56,640 nt of DNA from Myxococcales bacterium (GCA_024222395.1 JAAEPE010000821.1:1-56640); one strand, 5' to 3'; positions 29,463 through 38,797 are shown, numbered from the stretch's first letter. Program-made: numbers and translations. Notes: generated from the sequence alone by a model not told the origin.

Positions 29463-30515
29463 ATGCAAATCGGCGTCATCACAAACCCCCATTCCCGCAA
29501 GAACAAGACACGGCCCTACAGGACTGAGCAACTCCAGGCCATCGTCGGGCCTCACGGCAGAGTGCACGCAACGCAGAGTGTGGAATCGATCAAACCGATC
29601 CTTAGAGACTTCCTACGTAAGCGTGCACGATACTGGGTTGCCGATGGTGGGGATGGTGCCCTGCACTGGGTGGTTCGCAATGGTCTTGAGCTTCTCCAGG
29701 AACCCGAGTTCCAAGGCGGCGACTATCGGCTGCCCACGACGATTCCAACGAACGGTGGGACCATCGATTTCGTCGCCAATAACGTCGGCATTACAGGACA
29801 AGCCGAGGGCATCCTTCACAACCTTCGCGAGTCCATCGAGCTTGGGACGCACATCGAAGAAGCGCTCGTCGACTCGATGCTCATCGAGGGTGTGCAAGTC
29901 GATGAGGACGGCAACGAAGAGGCTTTCCGCACATATGGCTTTGCCTCGGCAGTTGGTGGCTTGGGGCAGAGATTCTTCAGCAAGTACTACGCTGAGAAGG
30001 ATCCCAATCCTGCTGCGATCGTCAAGGTCGTCGGCACTACCATAGCGTCTCTTCCCGTCGCCTACTCCCCACTTCGAAAGCTACCTCTACCGATGGTTCC
30101 CAAGCATCTGCGGACCTACGCGACCGAGATGTTTAAGCCGGCCAATGTCCGCGTTACTCTCGATGGGCAGCCTCTTGATCAGACGCACTTCACCGGAGTG
30201 CACATCGCCTCTATGTCGCTCGACCTGGGGGGCGTCTTCAAGCTCTTCACACGGGCGGATGTCCCAGGGCAGATGCACGCCATAGTCGGCTCTCCAAACC
30301 CACTGCAGATCCTCCGCAACCTCGGCAACATGCACAGGGGAACGCAGCTTCAGAGCCGCAACATCATCGATAAGGCATGCCAAGGTATGACCGTGGAGGT
30401 CTTGGGTGACGAGCTGCTCGCCCCCATCATCGACGGTGAGTACTACAAGAGGGTCAAGCGCCTTACGTTCACAAATGGCCCTCGTGTGAGAATTCCAAAA
30501 CTGACAGGGGAATAG
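29463..30515 (+). CDS. diacylglycerol kinase-like lipid kinase
   Basis: The 350-residue protein is a diacylglycerol/sphingosine-kinase catalytic-domain protein, expected to phosphorylate a lipid hydroxyl with ATP at the inner membrane. The N-terminal nucleotide-binding signature is ITNPHSRKN. GGDGT appears as VADGGDGALHW near residue 60, and the next conserved loop as PTNGGTIDFVANN in place of GTGNDFA. The C-terminal beta-sandwich ends with VEVLGDELLAPIIDGEYY, matching the usual 'DGE' end. An AAGGAG ribosome site precedes the ATG. The GGDGA and NGG variants suggest a subfamily of its own; lipid substrate unknown. Confidence 0.8.
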   Translation: MQIGVITNPHSRKNKTRPYRTEQLQAIVGPHGRVHATQSVESIKPILRDFLRKRARYWVADGGDGALHWVVRNGLELLQEPEFQGGDYRLPTTIPTNGGTIDFVANNVGITGQAEGILHNLRESIELGTHIEEALVDSMLIEGVQVDEDGNEEAFRTYGFASAVGGLGQRFFSKYYAEKDPNPAAIVKVVGTTIASLPVAYSPLRKLPLPMVPKHLRTYATEMFKPANVRVTLDGQPLDQTHFTGVHIASMSLDLGGVFKLFTRADVPGQMHAIVGSPNPLQILRNLGNMHRGTQLQSRNIIDKACQGMTVEVLGDELLAPIIDGEYYKRVKRLTFTNGPRVRIPKLTGE

Positions 30516-30607
30516 AGAGCCGTTAGGAAAACGCTTTGTATTCCGCTTCCTTCGGAGGCTGACTCGGATTCTGAAAGCGGGCGTTGTGAAGAAGAGGCAC
30601 CAGTCTC

Positions 30608-30958
30608 CTAGTCGTCTTGGCGACACTTGATCTTGGATGGAACCCCGCGCTTCTCAAGGCAGGCACTGCCGCCACATCCAGCCGCCTCACATGCAGCGGT
30701 CTTCTCCTTGAAGCACTGGTTATCGTGGACGTAGACGCAGTTGTCGCGCTCGCCCTTCCAGCGCCACCCCCCCCACTTCTTGCCCTTCTCGGAGACGTCG
30801 TCTTTGCCTTTGACGCGCCCCCGTTCGGGCCTCTCTGAGGCGTAGTCGCTTGCCTCGTCTTCCGGGGCGTTCACGTCGCTGGCTGCAGCTCCAGGTGATC
30901 CACAGCCAGTCAATGCTATGGCAACGAGAGGGGCTAGAAGCATTGCGTGAGCGAGCAT
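30608..30958 (-). CDS. small Cys-containing lipoprotein, function unknown
   Basis: The 116-residue product begins with a lipoprotein signal (LLAPLVAIALTGC, then GSPGAAAS) and a charged linker. It ends in a compact Cys-rich part of about 50 residues (DNCVYVHDNQCF, CEAAGCGGSACLEKRG, IKCRQDD) likely to be disulfide-bonded. No domain was recognised. It diverges from the operon starting at 30997, only 38 bp apart, with a shared candidate promoter between them. Confidence 0.6.
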   Translation of the reverse strand: MLAHAMLLAPLVAIALTGCGSPGAAASDVNAPEDEASDYASERPERGRVKGKDDVSEKGKKWGGWRWKGERDNCVYVHDNQCFKEKTAACEAAGCGGSACLEKRGVPSKIKCRQDD

Positions 30959-30968
30959 GAGTAGGCAG

Positions 30969-30976
30969 AGTATACT
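30969..30976. promoter_or_regulatory. symmetric -10-like element between divergent genes
   Basis: The palindrome AGTATACT gives a TATACT -10-like hexamer on both strands within the 38-bp gap between the lipoprotein at 30958 and the operon start at 30997. Leaders would be about 4 and 14 bases. No convincing -35 was found on either side, so this is a tentative call. Confidence 0.3.
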
Positions 30977-30996
30977 TAGCTAGGGTTAGGTATCCT

Positions 30997-31788
30997 GTGG
31001 ATCACGCCGAATTTGAGTCAAAAGTATTGGAGTTGTGGGTCAAGTCTCGCATTCCGCTCACCCAGGCAAACCTTCAGTATTTTGCGGGGGTCTCGAGGGA
31101 TAAACTCACCTCCTGGATCGACGGCATGCTGGATGACGGCGTGCTCGACATTCAGATCGATGACGACGACGATTTGACCTACTTTGTGCCGGGCGCCAGC
31201 CGCTCTACCGATGGGCCATCAACGTGTGAGGCGTACGAGCGCAAGCGTGAATTGGTTGAAGAGGCAAAGCGACGAATTCTCGCGAAGCGCGCTGGCGTCC
31301 CCGCCGATGCGACAATCCGCCCCAAAGAAGACGACAAACCGATCGAACGACGCTCTCGAGCCTCCGATGGCGATGACGATGGCGATGACGATGACGATGA
31401 CGATGACGGGCCCGGCATCGCGGGCATGGTTGGCAAGGCTGCTCTACTCGCGAGCACCACTGCGCTCGTCACGTTGGACAAGCCTCTGAGCATGCTCGAC
31501 AAGCCCCGAGGCGAGGGAGAAAAATCCCTACTAGGTTCGGCAGCGATATCGCTCCTAGGACCGGTGGGTTGGCTCTACGCAGGCTCCTTCAGAGAAGCAG
31601 TTCCGGCAACCCTGGGATTCGCTGCAGCCTATTACATTCTTCCCAGCTTCTTGCTGGCTCCCTTCGCCTTGGTTGGAGCCCTTGCATCGTCGGCAATCGG
31701 TCTTGGCTACGCGTGGCAGTACAATCGCAAGAAGGGGCGGACGCCTCTCTTTCTGCGCGGCAAGAACGACAAGAAGAAGAACGAATAG
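30997..31788 (+). CDS. winged-helix/poly-Asp membrane protein, first gene of operon
   Basis: The product (263 residues, GTG start) has an N-terminal domain of about 65 residues resembling a small winged helix (LELWVKSRIPLTQANLQYFA, then a DKLTSWIDGMLDDGVL turn). A charged linker ending in a run of Asp (about residues 124-137) follows. The C-terminal half has Gly/Ala-rich hydrophobic segments (LLGSAAISLLGPVGWLYAG; FAAAYYILPSFLLAPFALVG) and a basic tail. It could be a membrane-tethered DNA- or protein-binding regulator. The kinase-ATPase gene follows after 3 bp, so they are co-translated. No named family recognised. Confidence 0.65.
   Translation: MDHAEFESKVLELWVKSRIPLTQANLQYFAGVSRDKLTSWIDGMLDDGVLDIQIDDDDDLTYFVPGASRSTDGPSTCEAYERKRELVEEAKRRILAKRAGVPADATIRPKEDDKPIERRSRASDGDDDGDDDDDDDDGPGIAGMVGKAALLASTTALVTLDKPLSMLDKPRGEGEKSLLGSAAISLLGPVGWLYAGSFREAVPATLGFAAAYYILPSFLLAPFALVGALASSAIGLGYAWQYNRKKGRTPLFLRGKNDKKKNE
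31366..31407 (+). repeat. in-frame GATGAC-type microsatellite encoding poly-Asp
   Basis: The stretch consists of gatgac/gatggc units inside the gene at 30997 and encodes a run of about 12 Asp with two Gly. Gain or loss of one 6-bp unit would keep the frame and change only linker length. Confidence 0.7.
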
Positions 31789-31791
31789 CCC

Positions 31792-34700
31792 GTGCGAATC
31801 GGACAGCGCATTGCAGAACGGTATCAGATTCACTCTCTCGCTGGCTCGGGCGGGATGGGCAAGGTCTACTGCGCCCTGGACGAGAGATCCGGCAACCAAG
31901 TTGCCATAAAAGTTCTTAGCCTAGACGCAAGCAAGTACTCGCGCCGGTTTCTGCGAGAAGCGAAAGTCATGGCCGAGCTGCGCCATGAGAACATCGTTGG
32001 CTACGTCGACTACGGGCAGACCGATGGCGGTGCGCCCTTTATCGTCATGGAATGGGTCAAAGGAGAAGACCTAAGGCAGCGCATGAATCGCAGAAGATTC
32101 GCCCTGCAAGAGGCAGTAGACATACTAGCCAGCGTTGGTGGTGCGCTGCACTTTGCTCATCAACACGGAATCATCCACCGCGACCTCAAACCCAGCAACC
32201 TCATGCTGAAGGACGACAAAATCGAGCAAATTAAGCTGCTCGATTTTGGTATTGCGCGCTGGCGGGGCCCAACGGTCGAGAAGATGACCTGCACCGGCAT
32301 TAGCATCGGCACACCAGGATACATGGCTCCAGAGCAATCTAGAGGCGACGCCGATATCGATGGACGCGCTGACCTCTACGCGCTCGGCTGTGTCATCTAC
32401 GAGTGCCTCGTCGGCCACAGGCCGTTTCACGGAGAAGATGTCGTAGCAGTCCTTGCACGCACAGCCTTTGATGAGCCGCCGCGGGTTAGCGAAAGACGAG
32501 ACGACATCAGCATGGAGTTCGACGACCTACTCGCCGACATGATGGCGAGCAACGTCGAACGCCGCCCACTAAACGGCACCGTTCTTAGTCAGCGAGCAAA
32601 GAAGATCCGTTCTGCGACCAGGAGTAACCAGGGGAACTCGGGACAAACGGGGATCACGACATCGGAGAAAGAACTACTAAGCATTATTCTCATAGACGGT
32701 GGCGGCGCACTGGAAGACTCCGAACATGGTCTTCTCGCCGATGTTCTGCGGCGAGCTGGCGGTCACGCACAGCTACTCGAGAATGGCACAAACGTCGTTA
32801 CATTTCGCAGCGAAGACGGTGCTGCCACGGACTTGGTTATGCGAGCCACGAAGTGTGCACTCCACCTGCGCTCCGTGCGTCCGGAAGCGAAGATGTCACT
32901 GGCTACCGGCCAGGGAGAGATATCCGGTCGTCGCTCATTGGCCAAGACAATCCAAAGCGCCGCGACGCTCTTGCGGAGCGCCGAATTCACAACCGAAGGC
33001 GCGCCTCGCGCCCTGAGCATTCGCCTAGATCAGACAACCTCAAGACTGCTCGACTATCGCTTTGAGGTTCGCCGACGACCAAACGACTTGCCCGGTGACG
33101 GCATGGATCTGTTCAGGGAATGCAACGATCCAAAGCAGACGATACGCGTATCGCAAACCGTCGGTCGATCCTCGGAACTCGCGACAATCACGGGCGTCTT
33201 TCACGAGTGCGTTCGCGAAAGACGCCCACGAGCCATGCTGATAACCGGTGAGCCCGGTATAGGGAAGTCACATCTCTGCACCCATGCCCTGGCATCGCTG
33301 CAACAAGAGTTCCCGGACGTCCAGGTGTGGAGCGCGCGTGCAGAGGCACTCGCGAAAGGATCAGCGCTTCGACTACTGCGAGAGTTGCTCCATCAGGCGG
33401 CAGGCATTGCTGCAGATGACGCCCTCTCCACGAAGCGAGACAAGCTTGCGCAGACCGTTTCCCGGTACATCGAACAAACGGAGGCTCTCCGCACTACGGA
33501 GTTCTTGGGCGAGCTCTGCGAAGTCCCATTCGACGCCACTGATGCGCGAGTCCAATTGCGGGCGGCACGTGGAAATGCGGTTCTGATGGGCGACCAGGGA
33601 CGACTCGCTTGGGAGGAATTCTTGGCCGCGGTTTCCAAACGCTCCCCCGTCATTTTGGTGCTAGAGAACTTGCACTGGGGCGACCTGCCGACCATCCGCC
33701 TCATGGACGGTGCACTTCGCCGCGTCGATACGGGGCCATGGATGCTCATCGGCATCGCAAGCCCTGAAGTTCAACAGGTCTTCCCCTCACTGTGGCAGGA
33801 GCATGGCTGCACTGTACTACCGCTGCAGGCTCTGGACGACGATGCTTGCCGACGGCTCATTCATGGCATTCTGGGGCACGCGGCCAAAGAAGCGCATCTC
33901 CAGCGAATGATCCAACTATCCGGCGGCAACGCCTTCTATTTGGAGGAGCTAACTCGCGCCTACAAGTTCTCTCAAGGAGACGAAGTGCCAGGTACCGTCT
34001 TGGCCCTCACACAATCCCGCTTGCGCACACTACCGGCCCTACCGAGACAACTATTGCGCGCCGGCAGTATATTCAGCGGTAGCTTCTCCCTCGCGGGGCT
34101 TCGACGACTCCTCGGGGATGAAGGCAACGTCGATGAGCTCAGAAGACAATTGCAAGAGCTCGCCGAAAACGAATTTCTCGCAGACTGTCAGGAGCAAGGG
34201 CTAGGCTACCTAGGAACACCACAGCAATACAGCTTTCGCAACGCCCTCATGCGAGAAGCGGCGTACAGCACTCTTACCGATACCGACAGAGAGCTGGGGC
34301 ACCGGTTGGCGGCGCTGTGGTTACACGAGACAGGCTGCAGAGAGCCTCTGCTTCTCGCGAAACACTTCGAACTCGGCAAGGAAGACAAGAAGGCTAGCAA
34401 GTGGTACGCACTGGCCGCGCGCCAAGCCCTCGAAAGCAATGACCTCTCAGCGGCAATTTCGCTGTCAGAGAAGGGCATTTCGATTGGCGCGCAAGACCGT
34501 GTGCTTGGCCTGTTGCACGGCAGTATCGCTCGAGCTCTCCTCTGGACCGGAGAAAATGGGCGCTCGAGCGAGCACAGTACGCTTGCCTTGGAAAACCTAA
34601 GGGCCGGATCATCCGATTGGGCACGCGCGGCTGGAGACGGTGTTACTGCCCTCGGCCGATGTGGAGCATTTGCGGACATCGTACTGCTAGGCACGGAAAT

Positions 34701-35679
34701 GGTTCGCGCGAGCCGCACTCGTGGAATGAGCGGAGCTCTCGCATCCGCCATCGCACGCTCAGCATCGCGTCTCTTTGTCGCTGGGCGCTACCGTGAAGCG
34801 AAGAAGCTATTTCGAGAGCTGCCAACGGATGTGAAGGGCCTAGAGGATTCCGACCCAGTCGTCGAAGGGCACCTCCTATCCGCCCGCGCGAACCATTTCT
34901 TGTGTGAGGGCGATCCGGGAAACTACCTCAAACTCAGTGAACAAAGCGCTGCCGCTTTCGACGCTTGTGGTGACCGACGCAGCGCTGCCATCACGCGAGT
35001 CAATGTCGGCTTCGCCTACGCAGAGCTCGGCGACTATCGTAGCGCCGAGAGGATACTCCGGTCCGTGCTCAACGTTGCCATTGAAATGGAGCTCGACGCC
35101 ATCGGTTCACTAGCCCGCAACAATCTCGGCCGTGTCTTGCTGGCAGAGGGCGAGCTAGATGAAGCGTGGGATCTAGAGCTCATCGCCATCGAATCATTCG
35201 TGATGCAGGGTGACGACCGAATGGCGAATAGCTCTCGAGTGTATCTCAGCAGGATTCATCAGAAGAAGGGCTCACTTGAATCCGCCCGCAATGCCGCCAA
35301 GGAAGCCCTCCAAGGAACGAGCACTGTTGCCACCGTTCGCATGCAGGCCCATTCCCAACTCGCCTCTGTCCTGCTCGAAATGGGACTCCCAGAAGAAGCC
35401 CTAGAGTCGGCGCTAGCAGGAATAAAGATCCTCGACGCCCTCGCCCAAGTTGAGGAGGGAGAGTCTTTCGTGAGGCTCATGCTCGTCGAAGCAGAGCTTC
35501 AGTGTATGCATCTAGACGAAGCCCGAGCGGCACTCAAGAACGCCTACAAGGGTCTTATTCATCGTTTCGAGCAAATCGATGACGCCAATTGGCGACTGAG
35601 CTTCATCGAGCAAATCGAAGAGAATGCCCGAATTGTGCAGCTGTCGAGCGAATTGGGGCTTGTTGGTGACGACGCCTGA
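31792..35679 (+). CDS. Ser/Thr protein kinase with degenerate cyclase, AAA/STAND ATPase and TPR domains
   Basis: The 1,295-residue protein is a signalling hub. Residues 8-265 form a Hanks-type kinase with the Gly loop GSGGMGKV, VAIKVL lysine near 40, catalytic loop HRDLKPSN at 128, DFG at 151 and TPGYMAPEQ in the activation segment; all key residues are present. Residues about 298-425 look like a worn class III nucleotide cyclase (GGHAQLLENGTNVVTFRSED, later GQGEISG) without its metal-binding aspartates. Residues about 455-760 hold a STAND-type ATPase with Walker A GEPGIGKS at 486 and Walker B VILVLENLHWGD near 620. The C-terminal 450 residues are TPR-like. It starts with GTG 3 bp after the winged-helix protein and overlaps the acyltransferase start by 14 bp. 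Confidence 0.9.
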   Translation: MRIGQRIAERYQIHSLAGSGGMGKVYCALDERSGNQVAIKVLSLDASKYSRRFLREAKVMAELRHENIVGYVDYGQTDGGAPFIVMEWVKGEDLRQRMNRRRFALQEAVDILASVGGALHFAHQHGIIHRDLKPSNLMLKDDKIEQIKLLDFGIARWRGPTVEKMTCTGISIGTPGYMAPEQSRGDADIDGRADLYALGCVIYECLVGHRPFHGEDVVAVLARTAFDEPPRVSERRDDISMEFDDLLADMMASNVERRPLNGTVLSQRAKKIRSATRSNQGNSGQTGITTSEKELLSIILIDGGGALEDSEHGLLADVLRRAGGHAQLLENGTNVVTFRSEDGAATDLVMRATKCALHLRSVRPEAKMSLATGQGEISGRRSLAKTIQSAATLLRSAEFTTEGAPRALSIRLDQTTSRLLDYRFEVRRRPNDLPGDGMDLFRECNDPKQTIRVSQTVGRSSELATITGVFHECVRERRPRAMLITGEPGIGKSHLCTHALASLQQEFPDVQVWSARAEALAKGSALRLLRELLHQAAGIAADDALSTKRDKLAQTVSRYIEQTEALRTTEFLGELCEVPFDATDARVQLRAARGNAVLMGDQGRLAWEEFLAAVSKRSPVILVLENLHWGDLPTIRLMDGALRRVDTGPWMLIGIASPEVQQVFPSLWQEHGCTVLPLQALDDDACRRLIHGILGHAAKEAHLQRMIQLSGGNAFYLEELTRAYKFSQGDEVPGTVLALTQSRLRTLPALPRQLLRAGSIFSGSFSLAGLRRLLGDEGNVDELRRQLQELAENEFLADCQEQGLGYLGTPQQYSFRNALMREAAYSTLTDTDRELGHRLAALWLHETGCREPLLLAKHFELGKEDKKASKWYALAARQALESNDLSAAISLSEKGISIGAQDRVLGLLHGSIARALLWTGENGRSSEHSTLALENLRAGSSDWARAAGDGVTALGRCGAFADIVLLGTEMVRASRTRGMSGALASAIARSASRLFVAGRYREAKKLFRELPTDVKGLEDSDPVVEGHLLSARANHFLCEGDPGNYLKLSEQSAAAFDACGDRRSAAITRVNVGFAYAELGDYRSAERILRSVLNVAIEMELDAIGSLARNNLGRVLLAEGELDEAWDLELIAIESFVMQGDDRMANSSRVYLSRIHQKKGSLESARNAAKEALQGTSTVATVRMQAHSQLASVLLEMGLPEEALESALAGIKILDALAQVEEGESFVRLMLVEAELQCMHLDEARAALKNAYKGLIHRFEQIDDANWRLSFIEQIEENARIVQLSSELGLVGDDA

Positions 35680-37066
35680 TCCCGTGAGCAATGAACCTCA
35701 CGCTACGTCGCGTTCCTTCTACACCCATCGCATCCTTTGCCGACTATTGCGGCTAGCAACACGCATCTTCTTTCGCAATATCGAAGTCGTTGGGCGAGAG
35801 AGTCTCCCCAATCCTCAACATAGCGCCGTTATCTTCTGTGGCAATCACCCCAATTCGCTGCTTGACCCGGTTCTTATAACCGCCTGGAGCGGGCGTATCG
35901 TGCACTTCGCCGCCAAGGCGCCGTTGTTCTCTGTTCCAATACTGGGCAGGCTCTTGCGAATGATGGGCGCGGTAGCAATTCGCCGACGACAAGATCATGG
36001 AGGAGGCCAGCAAAGCAACGACGACGCATTCCGCGATCTAGAACAGGTCCTACTGGAGGGACGGGCCATGGGCATCTTCCCCGAGGGCATTAGCCATAAC
36101 GAATCCCAATTGATCCCCCTCAAGACCGGTGCCGCTCGAATTGCTCTCAGCACCCACGCACGCGGCAGGACCTTGCCACTATTTCTAGTCCCTGTTGGCC
36201 TCGTCTATTTCACGCGGCATCGATTTCGAAGTTCCGTTCTTGTGCAATTTGGCGAGCCCATAGAAATTGTCGCGCAGGACAATGTGGAGATAGAGAACAA
36301 CTCCGCTGGGAGCGCCCTGCAGCAGAAGCGAGTCAAGAGGCTCACAGAATCCCTCGATGAGAGAATTCGTGACCTGACCATCAACGCAGAGACATGGGAA
36401 CGAGTTTGGGTTCTCGATGGTGTGCGTCGCCTCTACCAGCCTGACGGCATCGACCTAAGCGAGCGAGCGCGCCTCGCGCGAGTCTTCAACTCCTCATATC
36501 CCAAGGTTGCGAATAATCCAGATGTTGCGGCACTCTACGATAGAGTACGCGACTACCTTCTGCGCCTGAGTGCCGACAGCCTCGACGATTCCCTCATCGC
36601 GAAGGGCATCTCCCCCCCGCAAATCGCCCTCCATATTGCGGCTCACTTGGCACTTCTTTTTGTCTCTCTCCCTCTCTTCCTGCTCGGTGCTCCAGTATTT
36701 CTACCGATCGGCATGCTGCTCAAAGTCGCGGGTATCGTTGTATCTCCTCGTAGCGATACCGTTGCGACCACCAAGTTCCTACTCGGGTTTCTGAGCGTTG
36801 GAGGGCTCTATATTGCGCTCTCCGTGTGGGCCTTTGTCGCCCACGGATTTTGGGTCGGGCTGCTCACAGCGGCGCTCGCCCCGGCCTCTGGTGGAGCCGT
36901 CATCCATGTGATTTCGAGGGTCAATGCCCTGCGGAATCTTGCAAAAAGTACGTATCGAATATTCTTCCTACGAAGCGAGATTCGCGCTCTACGAACCGAG
37001 CGTGAGCTGCTTGCTAACCAGGTCGCGGTGCTGGTCGACAAGTACCGTGACTCCGTTCTAAACTAG
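35666..37066 (+). CDS. PlsC-type acyltransferase with C-terminal membrane tail
   Basis: This is a glycerophospholipid acyltransferase of the LPLAT family, expected to add a fatty acyl group to a lyso- or glycerol-phosphate at the inner membrane. Motif 1 is GNHPNSLLDP (NHx4D), motif 3 is GIFPEGISHNE and motif 4 is LFLVPVGLVYF. After residue 330 come three or four hydrophobic segments and a short coiled coil near the end, an arrangement resembling glycerol-3-phosphate/DHAP acyltransferases more than simple PlsC. The GTG at 35666 has GGGG upstream and overlaps the kinase gene by 14 bp; GTG at 35684, just after the kinase stop, is the alternative. Third gene of the operon. Confidence 0.85.
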   Translation: MTTPDPVSNEPHATSRSFYTHRILCRLLRLATRIFFRNIEVVGRESLPNPQHSAVIFCGNHPNSLLDPVLITAWSGRIVHFAAKAPLFSVPILGRLLRMMGAVAIRRRQDHGGGQQSNDDAFRDLEQVLLEGRAMGIFPEGISHNESQLIPLKTGAARIALSTHARGRTLPLFLVPVGLVYFTRHRFRSSVLVQFGEPIEIVAQDNVEIENNSAGSALQQKRVKRLTESLDERIRDLTINAETWERVWVLDGVRRLYQPDGIDLSERARLARVFNSSYPKVANNPDVAALYDRVRDYLLRLSADSLDDSLIAKGISPPQIALHIAAHLALLFVSLPLFLLGAPVFLPIGMLLKVAGIVVSPRSDTVATTKFLLGFLSVGGLYIALSVWAFVAHGFWVGLLTAALAPASGGAVIHVISRVNALRNLAKSTYRIFFLRSEIRALRTERELLANQVAVLVDKYRDSVLN

Positions 37067-37071
37067 TCGGA

Positions 37072-37842
37072 GTGCCAGATCTCTGCTTCGCAATACCGCC
37101 TTCGCTGGGCGACAAGAATGCCAGAACACTGGCGAGGCAATTCGCCTCGATACTCTACGAAGCAGGCTTCGCAAGCGTGGTGCCCGTACGATCCTACGAG
37201 ACGCTCGAGCACTGTCTTCTCAGCGGCGAAGTACACGCAGCCTGGGGCCCGCCCATGGTCTGTGCGCGCGTTCAAGATGCAGGAGGCAAGGTCATCCTGC
37301 GCGCGGTTCGCTATGGATGCAGCGTCTACCGCTCCGCTCTCTTGTGCCGCTCACAAGACGATCTCAAAATGAACGAGATCGGCAGCCCAGGCCTAAGGCG
37401 TCCGCGAGCCGTTTGGGTCGACTCACAGAGTATGGGAGGCTATCTAATGCCACGACATCACTTGCGAACTCACGGCATAGTTCTGCGAGAGGCATTCGAG
37501 CAAGAGACTGTGCTTGGCTCCTACGAGGCGTGTTTTGAAGCCCTCATCGCCTGTGAAGCTGACGTAACAGCCTCCTACGCCAGTGCTCGAAGCGTGGGCT
37601 ACGTCGAACTCTGTGGCGAAGACGCGCATCACCTGCGAACGTTTGCCTATAGCGGCGAGTGTTCGAACGACGGTGTGATCGTGGGGCCGACGGCTGGGAA
37701 CGATAGCGAGGTCACGGATAGGCTGGCCAAACTTGTCGCAAACCCGGCGCATCGACAGATATTCTGCGCGGCGCTCAGCGCGGATGACGTGGAGACACCT
37801 CCCGAAGATGCCTATCGACCACTGCTTGCTCTGTCGGAATAG
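37072..37842 (+). CDS. PhnD-like substrate-binding domain protein without signal peptide
   Basis: The 256-residue protein resembles periplasmic phosphate/phosphonate-binding proteins of the PhnD family, with the characteristic SYETLEHCLLSGEVHAAWGP (residues about 42-61). These bind small anions between two lobes. Unusually there is no signal peptide or lipobox: the start (PDLCFAIPPSLGDKNART) is already the first beta strand of the fold, so the protein should stay in the cytoplasm. No ABC permease or ATPase gene is nearby. It starts with GTG 5 bp after the acyltransferase, in the same operon as the kinase-ATPase, so it may be a ligand sensor for that system (inference). Confidence 0.75.
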   Translation: MPDLCFAIPPSLGDKNARTLARQFASILYEAGFASVVPVRSYETLEHCLLSGEVHAAWGPPMVCARVQDAGGKVILRAVRYGCSVYRSALLCRSQDDLKMNEIGSPGLRRPRAVWVDSQSMGGYLMPRHHLRTHGIVLREAFEQETVLGSYEACFEALIACEADVTASYASARSVGYVELCGEDAHHLRTFAYSGECSNDGVIVGPTAGNDSEVTDRLAKLVANPAHRQIFCAALSADDVETPPEDAYRPLLALSE

Positions 37843-37863
37843 TTTGTCACAAGTCAGTACGAC

Positions 37864-38781
37864 ATGGTCTTCACAGTGAACATGCGTAACGTCTCGCGAG
37901 CCGCCATTGTCGGCTTCCTATTTCTTGCGTCAAGTGCATCCTGGGCGCAGGGCGCCGATAGTGAAGCAGTCCTGCCTCCGGTCACGGGTGAGGCCGCTTG
38001 CGCAGAAGGCAGAGCCTTGGCACAAGGGGGGCACCACACTCTCGCGTACCTCTACCTACAACGCTGTCATAGAAGAACGCCAACGCCGGAGATTCGCGAC
38101 CTCATGCAAAAGTCCCGGCGTGCACTGCGCAACAAAGTAGAATCAGCAGCTCCGATATCCCTTGTCTTCACACCGAGCCATGCAACTGCGCGACTCTTTG
38201 GCAAATCACTCCCCACTTCCTACAAGGGCGTCCCTTTGCTCAACGAAGACGAACTCTGGCTTGCCGAGGGGCACTACGAGATCGAGGTAGAGGCTGGCGG
38301 TTTTGAGGGAGGACGATTCGCAATCGACGTCGAATCAAATGACCGCATGCTGATTCCCATCAGGCTACGAAATATCCCCAAGGTCGGCACCACCGAGGTC
38401 GATATGAGCGCCGACCCTGGATCCGAACTGGGGCAGGTGGCGAGAACGGCAGACCCACGCCCGAGGAAGTTCAAATCCTTGCTAGCAAAGCGCTATCAGA
38501 GAGCGCCAACACCAACACCAATTCCTGTGGTCCCGCGCAAAGAAGGACGTGGCCCGCGGCCGTACATCACTACCTGCCTAGCCACCGTGGCAATAGGAAC
38601 AGGCGTCGTCATGCACGCGCGCCACGAAGGCAAACTGGCATTGGCCGGCTACGGTTCCGGGGCCCTCCTCGCCGGCCTGGCGATTTTCCTATTTCAAAGC
38701 GGCCCACCTCGAGAGCCGAGTCCAATAGTGTTGAACGCAGGCCAAGGAGAGGCAACGCTCATGTGGCAAGGCGCCTGGTAG
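37864..38781 (+). CDS. secreted/membrane PEGA-like protein, function unknown
   Basis: The 305-residue product has a signal peptide (AAIVGFLFLASSASWAQG), a TPR-like helical stretch, and a beta segment with a PEGA-like core (NEDELWLAEGHYEIEVEAGG). Near the C-terminus two hydrophobic segments (YITTCLATVAIGTGVVM; LALAGYGSGALLAGLAIFLF) probably form a membrane hairpin. The arrangement resembles the PEGA protein at 55588. It follows the PhnD-like gene by 21 bp on the same strand and is probably the last gene of the operon that begins at 30997. The ATG at 37882 is an alternative start. Confidence 0.65.
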   Translation: MVFTVNMRNVSRAAIVGFLFLASSASWAQGADSEAVLPPVTGEAACAEGRALAQGGHHTLAYLYLQRCHRRTPTPEIRDLMQKSRRALRNKVESAAPISLVFTPSHATARLFGKSLPTSYKGVPLLNEDELWLAEGHYEIEVEAGGFEGGRFAIDVESNDRMLIPIRLRNIPKVGTTEVDMSADPGSELGQVARTADPRPRKFKSLLAKRYQRAPTPTPIPVVPRKEGRGPRPYITTCLATVAIGTGVVMHARHEGKLALAGYGSGALLAGLAIFLFQSGPPREPSPIVLNAGQGEATLMWQGAW

Positions 38782-38797
38782 TCGGCCCTTGTCCAAG

